In this document: in pieces, positions 34,901-45,811 of the stretch
Numbering within the stretch: the stretch's first letter is position 1
Layout: each line of letters opens with the position of its first letter
The notes under the pieces: generated by a model
Told to the model about the DNA's origin: nothing
Database searches by the model: none
Seen by the model: only the letters and a program-made list of their open reading frames with translations
Position numbers and translations under genes: made by a program
Source: Cunninghamia lanceolata
Lineage: Eukaryota; Streptophyta; Pinopsida; Cupressales; Cupressaceae
Assembly: GCA_027924645.1 (NCBI GenBank)
Contig: BSBN01000297.1
Span: forward strand, 8,680,001-8,744,000
Reading direction: 5' to 3'
Length of the DNA: 64,000 nucleotides

Positions 34901-35148
34901 AAAATAGAATAAGTAGGTTGAGTGAACTTAGAGGGATCATTATCCCTAAGTTAGAAGCCATGCATGAGGCCCTAACTGATGCACATGCCACAGCCAGGAC
35001 ATGTGATCCGACAGATCTCAAAAAGGCAGAAGCTTTTGCATTCCTGTTGAGTGGTCACATCTCAATTTTGGACAGGATGAAGCAGAGTTGGGCAACAGAA
35101 GTTGTACAATTAAAGAATACTTTTGTAGATATACTACAGTATATGTAA
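31934..35148 (+). pseudogene. extra ORF (aORF) of the Sirevirus-like element
   Basis: It starts at ATG 31934 and can be followed to the stop at 35146-35148, about 1070 codons, through frameshifts near 32350, 33795 and 34590 and nine in-frame stops (six TAG, two TGA, one TAA). The N-terminal third is globular; its block DYDLCELLL..FKYGGLLLCLFFYF at 32527-32685 matches blocks in the proteins at 16.1 and 55.9 kb. The middle (33100-34270) is very rich in Lys, Glu and Ser. The C-terminus (34610-35140) is helical with coiled-coil stretches. No clear transmembrane segment or signal peptide is seen. Position suggests the envelope-like gene of Sireviruses, whose role is unknown. It is not functional as it stands. 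Confidence 0.7.
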
Positions 35149-35238
35149 AGTATAACTGGATAATATACTTATGCGACTAAGTATAGATTGAGTTTTGAAA
35201 ATTTTGGTATGCGGACCCCACCCTTTGCCATTGATGTC

Positions 35239-35390
35239 AAAGGGGGAGTGAGGAGCAGTGAAAAATGAGGAATCTAGCTAAGGGGTAGCCCCAAAAAATG
35301 TACATAAGGACAGAGCATCAGCCAAGGGGGAGTATAGTGTGACACTTAGTCATTTTTCACTAAGTGTGCCATCAATACCAAAGGGGGAGA
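35239..35390 (+). other. multiple polypurine tracts before the 3' LTR
   Basis: AAAGGGGGAG at 35239-35248, AAGGGGGAG at 35324-35332 and AAAGGGGGAGA at 35380-35390, the last touching the LTR. Repeated polypurine motifs are a Sirevirus hallmark and prime plus-strand DNA synthesis. Confidence 0.85.
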
Positions 35391-35391
35391 T

Positions 35392-36466
35392 TGTTGGCAA
35401 GAGACATTGTGTGGCTACATGAATGTTGTCATTGATGGCAACAAAGTCCATCTCACACATTTGTAGGACATGGTGTGTCTTTACCAGAAGTCAGATTGAA
35501 GAAGTGTTGTGGTCCGGTAAGCAAGAACAGAGTAGGCAGCAAGGTCAAACAGTCAGGTCCGCATCTCTCAGAGGAGGTATCTCAATAAAGTATGGATTTG
35601 GGGAAGTCAAGAGGAGTACCTTCAGATTTAGCCTTCGGTGATAGAAGAGTTTAAAGATATGAGCACTTGAGTGTTGGGTTCCTATTTGATAGAGTAGACA
35701 GAGGAAGAACTGACCGGCAGAGCATCAGACCTAAATCTGGATGAGATATTGATGGTGATTAAGTTTCTTGAGGTATCATTCATGATTGGCTGACATGATT
35801 GATGACTTCTATAAGCATCTCCTTGATTCGCATCACTTGTATGCAAGGACTCAGTCGACAGATCAGAGTTTGGGAAAATATTGACTATTTCAGATGCCGA
35901 CTAGAAAAATGTTGAAATCACTTGTGTAGATATATATACCAGATGGTTTTAGATGTGAATGTGTGTGTTGTGTGTTTGTGTTGTGTGAAGAAAAGTAGAG
36001 GAGCAGAATAATAGTAGGAATACAGGTCCGGTATGTGACAGGACAACAACACCAAAGAAGAGGAAGAATGAAGTGCAGTAGATTAGTATATTGAGCCTAA
36101 CCAGAATTGAATCTTAGCATGTGTGGATGCTTCTCATCAGTTCAAGTATCTAGTTTTCTTGTATAAACTATTGTAGGCAGTGAGCCTCTTGTGAACAGTG
36201 TGCTTGGGTAGTGAGCCCTAATTGGCAAGTGCCATTTTGTACTATCTTATTCTTCTAACAGAGAATACAATCTTGGGTTAGTCACCCCGTGGTTTTTTCC
36301 TTCACAAGGTTTTCCACGTCAAAATAATTGTGTCATGTGTATTGATGTTATTCTCATTTCATGGTTAAATTTGTTTATTTGATTTGATGCTGCATTAATT
36401 GTAAAGGAAGATTAGAAAGCTGAAATAATTAAGATAATTGATTCACCCCCCTCTTAGTTATCAACA
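35392..36466 (+). repeat. 3' LTR, Sirevirus-like element
   Basis: 1075 bp, collinear with 28953-30035. It is followed by the target duplication TTTTC. Confidence 0.95.
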
Positions 36467-39400
36467 TTTTCAACTTATTATAGGCATTGGAAAGGTCTCT
36501 CCAAGCACTACACAGTGGTATAGGTTTGGTTATCAGATTTTTCTATTTGTGTTAGAATTTGGTGCATAAAGTCAGGGATTGCTCTGGGACAGTTAAATGG
36601 TCATAACTTTCACATATAAAATCAAATTTTAGATTTCAAATGGGTGTTGGAGAAAATTTGTAGTGTAATACATAGTGGATCATGTAGATTTTTATTTTGG
36701 TGTGTAAAGAGAGCTTTGTACTTGTTTGAACACTTGTGGGAGATTGAGATTTAGGGTGTGATTGCATGAGATTCGGATAAATTTTTGGGCACAAACTTGG
36801 GGGATTACATGTTTTTATTAGACCAGTATGATGGTACATGTTTTCAGATCTGGTACTTCCTGATACAAGTTTATAAGTGTTTTCAAAGTGTTGACTTTGA
36901 TGGAGATAGGTACACAAGTTGTCTTCTAGTTTGAGGACATGATTGATACACGTGTGAGTTCATATGAGTCTCGATTCAGTGGGAGTTGAGTACAGGTACA
37001 TCGATGGTGATTATTATGGTGTCATGGATATTTAGGTACATTTGAGCATTGTCACAACATGATTATGTATGCGGTTGACAATTATGAGTTATGATGATTG
37101 ACTCATGTTTGTAGGTGGTGGTGTGGTTCAATTCTAGGAGGTTGTTCTTATCCCCTGGATGCTTAATTGGTTCCTTGAATTTGGTTACTCATTTGTGTAC
37201 TTGTTTGTCAAATCAAATCTATGGTTGATTTGGTGTTTGAGTCTTGAGGCCTACATGTTATCTTCTTTGATATCTTGGTTTGCAAGTTACTGATGTGATA
37301 ATGAGTTTGTATGCTTTATTTTTTTTGGATCTATGAGTTATGATTTATGGGCTGGTCACACATTGTTTGATGACTCAGATATGGACTATCTATATCCAAG
37401 AGGATTTTTTAGTGTTTGATGTAGACTTTGTTTTTGATATTGGTAAGTTGCAAACAAGGGTGCAAATCCCTGTAACAAAAGCCCCATGGGTAGTAAAATA
37501 GTCTAGTGGCCACAAATAGCAAAACAGAAGCAGACTAACAACTAACATAACAGTAATATATGAGTACCAATACTAAAAACAAACAAAAACTAGAAACTGC
37601 TTAATTAGATCATTCTAGTCGTCCTTAAGGAACTCCATAAGTTCCTCTTGCTCGCAATCTTTCCTTTTCAACCTGTTCATTATGAGCATCCTGCATAATA
37701 GTCAGCATCGTATCTAAATGGTGGATCACCTACAAGCACATGGTAGCATTAGATCACCTAGATGCATACTTTGTTAGTTGGCCTTGTGGTGTAGGAATAC
37801 CTTCTCTATAGTGCAGGAGTCATGTTTTGTTTTTGTTTTCAATAAGGCTTCTTAAGCCACTTCATGTTTGTAATAAGTTTTTTGTGTCAATTTGGTCACT
37901 AGACCTATGTAGACCATGTTTGGTCAAGTTGATGTAATAACACAAGGAAAATAGGTAGTTTTCTTGTGAAAGGAGAAATCCAATGGCTAACTATTTTTCA
38001 AATCAGTTTTGCATGGTTGGAGGAATGTAACTGATGTTCTAAGCCTTCTATAGGCGAAGGAGTTGGATGTAATTGAATGAGGAAATGAATGAATGAATAT
38101 TTGGATTGTTTGGGTGTGTGGAAACATTATTTCTTTCTGAGTATTTCTCTATAGCAGTCATTCTGTACGGATAGTTGTTCATCTGAAACTGATTAGAAAT
38201 GTTCATGTAGTGAAGTAGCTTTCATTTAAGAGTGGTCTGGTGTCTAAAAGTGCTATAGTTTGTGAATTTTTGTTCCTTTTGCAAAGACTGGTCTAAAACC
38301 CTTGAAACTAGGGTTTTGTGAATAAATAGACCGTATCTCCTCTGTCCACTGAAACCAAGATTCTCATGTTCAGTGTGATGGAGGAATACAGTGTGTATGT
38401 TGTGTTTTAGATCAGACACCCAAGGATCCAAGGAGTTTGGCTTGAGTCAACTAGGCATCACTATGTGACTAGTCGTTGAACAGTAGGAGAAGTGTTGTTG
38501 TGGAGTGGCCAAATTGATGGGTGATCAAGTGGTTGTAGAAGATTGCTGAAATCCCTCTGTTCTGTCAAGTTTTAGTTTCTATATATTTGTTTGATGTTTG
38601 CGTAGTCACAGAGTAACCAAAGTGTCATTAGCGTGAAACAACTCTCAAGGAGGCTTTTGAAAGTTACACCGATCAAGGTGTTAGGCCGATAGAAGGTGTA
38701 TTGGTGAAGAACGAAGAAACTGACATCAGCGTAATGTTCATTTTGTTTCACTGAATGTACCTTGTGAATGCATATCACAAATGTATTTTGAGAATGTATG
38801 TTGAGAATGTACATTGCATCGGATACAAAGGGTGACTGGTTGCAACGGTGAAATCAGGGTAAAGATACATTAGTTCACCAGCAATAATAAGTCATGTCAT
38901 GCATATACAATAGTTTGACATATTGGTAAGAGTGGCATATCAGGAGAACAAACAAGAAGCCAGTTGATGAACAAAGTCTTGCCGAAGGAAACATAATGCA
39001 TCGGCATATCGGGTGAAAGACTTAAGGTTCCGCCGATGTTTGGAGTCTCACCGACGACGGTTGTATCGGTGTATCGGCAGACCTCGGTTTGAGTTTGCCA
39101 ACGTTTGGAGTCTGGCCGACAGGGTCATGACTAACTGCCATGGTTAAGGCGAGTGGAAGCTCAACCACCATCAGGTTGTCGGTAGGAGGTAAGAAGACAC
39201 CGCCGATGGTAAAAGTCTCTCCAAAGACAAGGAAGTCAGGCTGTCAGGGAGAGTTGGGAGATCAGGCTGAGAAGTTGCAAGGTGGTTGATGGGATATGTT
39301 TGGCCAACAAGAGTAGGTTGCCAAGACATAGGTCACACTCACGCTGATCACAAGTTTGTTGATCAATTTGAATGCTTCCACTGAGCACTCTGCATCACCT

Positions 39401-40989
39401 TGTTCGTGGTTATTTATGCATTGGTATGCTGCATTGAGATGAGAGGATGGATGATTAGAGTGCTTGGATAGTTAGTTATTGGGACTTGTAGCATGTTTAT
39501 CAAAATTTCATGGATAGCTTGGTTACACAATTTAGTGTGAGATTTTTACAATGATGGTTTATCTTCTTGGATTGGAGATCTTGGTTCTACTTTAGAGTTA
39601 TTGATAATGTAGTTGAGTTTGTGTGGACCATGGATGATATTCATTTAGGAGATGTTTATCATGATTCCTTAGATAGCTCATATCATGTTTAGTGGGAGCT
39701 TTGGTAGTGATGTAGATTCATCACCTAGTGATGGATGATCTTCTACAATATTTGGGTGTCATGGACAAGCTCTAGGGTTATGATTCTTTTATGTAGTATG
39801 AGTGCTTTGACATCTTGAGTTCCATTGTCTAGAGATGGTTATCTTCATGTGATTGGAGATGTTGATTCTTGGTTTAGAGTATGTTTGGTATTGTGTCTTG
39901 GTTTACTATTGATTCCAGATTAGAGTGTTGGCATGATATAGGTTCTGTTGAGACTAGGAAATGTTCATTAGAACATGTGATCTCCTAGGAGGAGATGTTA
40001 GATCATGATATCATGATTGGGTTCTTGATTCTACAGTTGGAGCTTTGACAATGATCTTTTTAGTTCACTTGGTATTGAGTACATTGGTCATGTGTTTGGG
40101 AGCTTCATGATAGTGTGGTGTTGCATTTGGAGCTTAGTATGTATTGATTGCTTGGAGGTGCTCAAGGATACTTGGAGACTTGGATGAGGTTGGATTTCTG
40201 TAGGGATTAGAGACATTTGTTGAGATGGTTACTCATTAGAGGTTTCAGTAGGAAGACTGAGGAGCCATTCACCTAGATATGAACATGAGTCTATGGACCT
40301 AAGAAGAGATTGTTCTTGGAGAGAGTCATTGTGGCTTGGTGCATCTTGGAGGATCATTCTCATTCCCCACTCTTGGTCTACTCGGCAGATTATCATCTAA
40401 GATGTACTGCTCATCCTTTAGATGCATTTTGTTTTATGCTTTATCTTCTCATGATATGGATCTTAATCTATGGTTGTTGGTTATGGAGGGTTCATTTGAG
40501 GGATGTTGGCATGGTTATCTCCTTGTGCATATGAGTTTGATTTATGATGTCATTTATGAGGAGTTTAGGAGATGTTTATTAGGTTTAATCCTAGTTTATG
40601 GGAATGGATATTTGAGTTTGATCTTCCTTGGTTATAGAGGCTTACATCCATGTTAGTTTTACATGATACATATGTTTTATATTTGATCTATGAAATTGAG
40701 GGGTTGGGTGTTGTTAAGGCTATTTATTTGGGGTTGTGAAGGAGATCATACTTGACACAACTTAGCACTTTAGGGTGTTGGTAGAAGGACATGATATGAT
40801 TTACATGTTTTCTCTCTTTGTTCTATGGCTACTTCTTGGAGGTTTATATTCATATGGTTTGACTTGGGAGAGTTATGGGGACATGTTGTGAGAGAGTATG
40901 CAGGGTTTTTGAGTTACATGTGTGGATCACTAAGATTGTTCTTGGTACTACATGGTTTTGATCATTAGCCACACCTTATTTTGAGTGTT

Positions 40990-41235
40990 GATGGTAGACT
41001 TAGTATACCTTGATCTATTTTAAGATTTGACATTACCCATGCAGTGGGTGTTCTTGGATATGTATGTTCTTCATTGACAGGTTTTATACAGGGAGCTTGT
41101 GATTACAGTTTATGGGTTGGACATATTGTTGGCATGAGTTTACTAATGTTGTTGATACGTAGGAGATATGGATGGTTGGATACATTAGCATTTGTTGTGG
41201 GTTCTATTTCTAGTCATGTGGGTTTTAACCTTTGA
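40990..41235 (+). pseudogene. possible Copia RT/RNase H remnant
   Basis: The frame through 41044 reads LRFDITHAVGVLGYVCSSLT, close to the RPDI(T/A)xAVGVLSRYM motif at the junction of reverse transcriptase and RNase H in Copia elements. The following DYSLWVG and VVGSIS resemble later RNase H landmarks in order. Position shortly before the 3' LTR and plus orientation fit the outer element. The catalytic residues are not conserved. The match is short and the reading is tentative. Confidence 0.45.
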
Positions 41236-41490
41236 GAGTAGCTTGGAGCCTTTGCCATCACTTAGATTTGATGCTTGTGTTCTTTGGATTGGTGCATCTT
41301 CACCTTGACATGTTCCTTTTATTCCATAGGTGGAGTGTTGGAGGATGAGAGGACTTCTTGCTTGAGATGGTGGTCACCTTGTTTTTATTGTAGGTATCTT
41401 GATGGAGCACGAGAGCATGCTAGAGATTCATGTGGTTTCATGTATGGCTATAATGATGTATTTCAATGATTGACCCTTATGCAATGTATA

Positions 41491-41502
41491 CAAGTGGGAG
41501 AA
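41491..41502 (+). other. polypurine tract, outer element
   Basis: AAGTGGGAGAA directly before TGTTAGG at the start of the 3' LTR. Confidence 0.75.
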
Positions 41503-42221
41503 TGTTAGGAAAAGGGTGTGTTGTACACATTGCATAAAAATGAAATATTTTAATTATGTAAAATAAATATTTATTTGTGGTGCATCTTAGGGGATGTGTT
41601 TAGCCAGAAATTAAATATTTATTTGGGTCCACTTGTAAAGTTGTATGTAACATTGGGTTAGTTATTTTATGTGTGAGAGACAAACTATTTAATTGGAAAA
41701 CTTAGTACCATAAAGTGAAAACTTAGGAGCAAGAATTAAATGAGGGGTCAATGGTTTTGTGTACTCATGGTTTTCCCAATACCACAAGTTGTATTTGTGT
41801 GAGCTTGAGTCTATAAAAGCAAGCACATGATTAGTGGTTTGGATTGGTTGGTTGAGTGGGTTGTCATTGTATTGAGTTTCTCTTTTGAGTGCATATATGA
41901 AGCATGGCATGGGATATGTGGTTACATGCTTGGACACATGGAGGATGCATTGGAGGAGATTGATGTTTCAAAAGTATTTATAAGACTCGGTAAGTGCATT
42001 GTAATTTTTTTTGTTGAATAATACATAGAGTATGGATGCTTTTGGAGGCTAAGTTTTTCCCTCTTGAGGCTTTTCCCAGGGTATATCTTGTGCCACGTTA
42101 TGGTATGTTTGCCTATTCTTTTGTATTGTGGATTTTGGTTATCATGGTTAATATTTGTTTGCATATTTATCACTCATGGGGTTATGTGGAAATGTTCTTT
42201 ATTGCCAAATTTTTCCTTTCA
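41503..42221 (+). repeat. 3' LTR, outer Copia-like element
   Basis: 719 bp, collinear with 27145-27867. Confidence 0.9.
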
Positions 42222-42632
42222 AATTGTATGGAGGAAATTAGGCATATAGGAGTAGCTATGTGATGTTTTGTTTGTTTTTACACACCAATGGGTGTTGTGT
42301 TAGTGGTATGAAGCAAGATATTACACTCTTCCTAGAGTTTTATGCCCTTTAGAAGGCCTCTCTTCTTGCAAATCAGTGTTAAGTCTCATTCCTTATGTGT
42401 TTCCTCCATTGTTGAGCATATGTGTGTATGTTTCAATTAGTTTGCGTTGCTATTTTATTGGAAATTTGAATTAATTAGTTATTTGTTAATTGCATTAAGT
42501 TTTGTAATTTTAAGGAGCTACAAAGCCATGAGTTGGTGAGAGTCTTGAAGCATAGATTTAGTTCTTTATGAATCAAGTGGTATCACAATAGTCAACTATT
42601 TAAGATATTTTGTTATTTTCTTGTTTGTAGGT
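42222..42632. other. spacer between LTR element and CACTA end
   Basis: No gene seen. Confidence 0.5.
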
Positions 42633-42639
42633 CACTAGT

Positions 42640-43140
42640 ATAGAAACAACAATATATTACTAAAAAAACTACTAAAAACTGCTTATAAATGACCAAACAT
42701 GGTCACGTGACCATTAGTAGTTTTTTGCCAGTCATTTATAATGTGACCAAATTGATGACTAGACCATTTTTAGTCATTTATTAGTTTTTTTGATTGATCG
42801 ATTTGGTAGTATATTTAGTCATTGATTGCTGTAATCTAGTCACTTATTTAATCATTTTTATTCATTGATTTTTGTCCATTGGTAGTGTATTTAGTCATTA
42901 ATTTTAATCATCATTTTGATCAATTTGGTAGTATATTTAGTCATTTTTATTCATTGATTTAACACTGGTCATATATTTAGTCATATTTATTCACTGTTCA
43001 CTGATTTCTATCAATTGGTAGTATATTTAGTCATATTTATTCACTGTTCACTGATTTCTGTCAATTGGTAGTATATTTAGTCATATTTATTCACTGTTAA
43101 TGATTTTTGTCAATTAGTAGTATATTTAGTCAATTTAATT
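42640..43140. repeat. subterminal repeats of the CACTA end
   Basis: The phrase GGTAGTATATTTAGTCAT or a close variant recurs at least seven times between 42806 and 43130, about 45-75 bp apart. Nearer the tip are TTAGTAG, AGTCATTT and the 16-bp perfect palindrome ATGGTCACGTGACCAT (42699-42714). Such arrays bind the TNPA protein in En/Spm. Confidence 0.75.
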
Positions 43141-44400
43141 ATTAATTGACTGATATTTGAGGTTTTAAACATAAAACATAGAAATACACATCATAATCAT
43201 CAATTAATTGCACATAATATAAAGACAACCATTGAGAAGGCAAAATCACTAAACTTTATTTAAAGAAAGGTGTTCTTACAACTTGCACAAGTCTAAAATA
43301 TCTATCTTGCTTGAAAAATACTTAGAAATAGAGTATTACAATGTTTATTTTCACTCACAAGACTAGAAATTTGAGTTACAATGCACATAAATGACAAGAA
43401 ATAAACTCCTCCAAGTTTACAATGCTTTGCCAAAAAATGAACTATCAGTAATTGATTCTCAACCAGCCTAACTACTGCCACAGGTCATCTAATCCACCCC
43501 ATCAGTCTAGCACTCGTCCGTCTTGATTGCAACCAAAGGAAATACATTGTCATATGTAGTTAGGTCTGTGATAGGATATTCATAATGTGAAACATGGACT
43601 AGATTAGGCTTCCTTAATGAAACATCATTGTATTCTTGTGTCTTGTACTATCATCAACACTGCTTATGGGACATGTTTTTATTGAGTTTGAAGATATCAG
43701 GTCCTCTTAGGGCATGGAATCAGATTCTTCCTTCATTAATGCATCTTCAAAAGCCTCTTTTTGAGTCTAAAATGTTCACTTACCTTGCCTCTATTACATT
43801 GGACACTTGGTAGGTAGTCATATATATTTAGTCTCCTTGGTCTTCACTCATTGTGGTGACTGAACTGTGCATACTTGCTTTCTAGATGATTGCTCTACAA
43901 CTTTCATATACTTGCCTTTTAATTAATGCTAACACTGCAGTCCTCTGTTCAATTGCTCATGCCACTAAAACCATGTTTACTGCGCCTATATCCTTGGGAA
44001 CTATTGACCAATGCCACTCACCATGAACATCTTACCTCTATGCACTCATTATATCTCTGTTATAGAATTGTCACCCATTAGTATAAAGAATTTAGACTTT
44101 AATTTGTAGACTATCATAGGTTTATGAAACTTACTTTCATATTCCTGTAACTATACTACCATGTTGAATATATGCCTTGTAATAATAGCATTATTAGTGG
44201 CTGTCCTTTTTGCTATTTAAGACTTCTATAAATTTGTCTATTGGTTGCTTCCAAAGTCTTGATGAAATGCTAACACCATCACCTTATGACTGTAATCTTC
44301 CTCATTGATCTTTGTGCATTGCCAACTGCCCTTCCTTTTTCAAAAACTAACACACCACCCTTGATCACAGTAGCTTAACACTCATCTCACTTTGTCTATG
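43141..44400. other. non-coding CACTA interior, left part
   Basis: No gene recognised. It would be the 3' flank of the minus-strand CACTA genes. Confidence 0.45.
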
Positions 44401-44818
44401 TGTAGTGCCCCTCCGTTTTCACTTTGGTTGTGTCAGGTATGTTTGACATTTAGTTATTTGGTTTGGATTATTCATTTGATGCTATTGGTTAATCATGGCA
44501 TTAAAATAATATTAGTAGTTATTAAAACATTTTTGATAATTAAATAAATAGAAATGCCTTTATGCAAATTTAGTGCTAAAAATTTAAAAGGGTAAACCCA
44601 AATTTATAAATTATTATTTTAGGCCCCTATATTATTTATAGCACTATAGTTTATTAGCTATATTAATTTGTTACATTTTCTAGAGGTTATTTTATTTTAT
44701 TGGTGAGTGAAACCTTATTTTATATAAGGAAACCTAATAAAATATAATGTTATTAAATATTACTTTAGGATACCTAATTATAATTGCTTGAGGACAAGCA
44801 ATCTTGAGTGGGGAGGGT

Positions 44819-45796
44819 TGTCATGTCCCTATAACAATTTATAATTGAATTGTTTATTTAAATAATAAGTTAGCCTTATATAAACTAAATATATAATATA
44901 TTTATTTAAAATATATTATTAATATGTATTATTTAATAAATAATATTATTAATTTAATATAATTTAAATATTATAAAATATATGAAATATATATATTTAT
45001 ATTTTAATTAACTAGATATATTATAAATATAAATATTTTAATATAATATTTATGTGAGTAATTAATAAGATATATTATTATATATAAAAATAAATATTAT
45101 GAAGAGTCTTACCTATTAAAGCTAGAAGTAAAGTAATTTAGAAAGTAAAGTAATTTGGAATAAGACAAAGTAATACGGTTAAACAAAAGGTTAAATTCAA
45201 AATAAAATCATATAAAAATAAAAGTCTAATAAGACAAACATTATCCCACTATATTATATGCTTGGAAATAAAATAAAATAAAAGAGCTCCCGTACTTAAT
45301 AACAAATGTATTTATTTATACTATATATATTATATAAATAATGTACTTTAAAAAGATTAAGGGGAGGTCGAAGGAAGATATTTATAAGTGCAACACATTA
45401 ATAAATAATATATTATAAATATATCTAATAATATAAATACAAATATTATTATTATTATTATCTTATATTGTAATATAAATATAAATAATATATCATTTAT
45501 TATAATAATATAATATAAATACAAATAATGTAAATAAATAATAACAAGTGCCACGTAGTGGCCAGTATCTGCCTTGTCGTGTTGTTGTTATATTATTTGT
45601 TTAATTGTAATTTTTTTGTTGATTAAGTATTGGTTATATAGACAAATTGCATTCCAATAATTGAAAATTTAATTTTTGAAGAGTGTTGATATGTCTTGGG
45701 TAAATAAAATTGAAATCTCAAAAACAATTTAATTTGGTAAGTTGAAATTGTTTGAAAGGGTATGAAAATTTTGGCTTGCTAGAAGGGGACATTACA
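44819..45796 (+). repeat. internal LTR-like segment
   Basis: About 978 bp, very A+T-rich with TATATTATTA runs, between a polypurine tract and a primer site. TGTCATGTCCC and GGGGACATTACA are inverted ends with mismatches. Confidence 0.6.
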
Positions 45797-45798
45797 TT

Positions 45799-45811
45799 TG
45801 GTATCAGAGCC
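45799..45811 (+). other. primer-binding site in the 44.4-49.9 kb element
   Basis: TGGTATCAGAGCC, a perfect initiator-Met primer site, two bases after an LTR end. Confidence 0.85.

Larger units (their letters stand above)
28953..36466 (+). mobile_element. Sirevirus-like non-autonomous LTR element (gag and extra ORF, no pol)
   Basis: LTRs at 28953-30035 (1083 bp) and 35392-36466 (1075 bp) start TGTTGGCAAGAGACA and end ATCAACA. The five-base duplication TTTTC flanks both ends exactly (28948-28952 and 36467-36471). A tRNA-Met primer site follows the left LTR. Three AAGGGGGAG polypurine motifs precede the right LTR, a layout typical of Sireviruses in the Copia group. Inside are a gag with CCHC knuckles (30101-31282) and a long coiled-coil ORF (31934-35148) placed where Sireviruses carry their envelope-like gene. 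No protease, integrase, reverse transcriptase or RNase H is present, so it must have relied on a helper. By eye the LTRs differ at about 60 of 1070 sites, mostly transitions. Confidence 0.9.
36472..41502. other. internal region of outer element, right part
   Basis: About 5 kb of G/T-rich plus-strand sequence with no intact coding region. Base composition changes at about 37.44-37.95 kb (A-rich) and 38.9-39.3 kb (several CCGA and CGCCGATG phrases), which hints at further small insertions. No boundaries could be set. Confidence 0.5.
27145..42221 (+). mobile_element. Copia-like LTR retrotransposon hosting a nested element
   Basis: Two direct repeats of about 720 bp (27145-27867 and 41503-42221) begin TGTTAGGAAAAGGGTG and end TTTCCTTTCA. 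The left one is followed by the primer site TGATATCAGAGC, and the right one is preceded by the polypurine tract AAGTGGGAGAA. Flanking pentamers are ACTTG and AATTG, four of five matching. Inside lies a complete second LTR element (28953-36466), so the outer element without it is about 7.6 kb. Its own coding capacity is nearly gone; a Copia RNase H-like stretch near 41.0 kb is all I recognise. Orientation is plus, from primer site and polypurine tract. Confidence 0.85.

Noticed and set aside
40310..40656. Overlapping hydrophobic plus-strand frames
   Set aside because: They are rich in Leu, Trp and Cys from G/T-rich DNA inside the outer LTR element, with no recognisable pol motif.
45357..45554. 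65-codon hydrophobic minus-strand frame
   Set aside because: It results from TAT/AAT repeats in the A+T-rich LTR and shows no real membrane-protein features.
44192..45560. TAGTG sites as a right tip for the CACTA end at 42633
   Set aside because: The tips near 44195 and 45556 lack the matching GGT duplication and an inverted copy of the CACTAGTATAGAAAC tip, so a short CACTA element is not supported.
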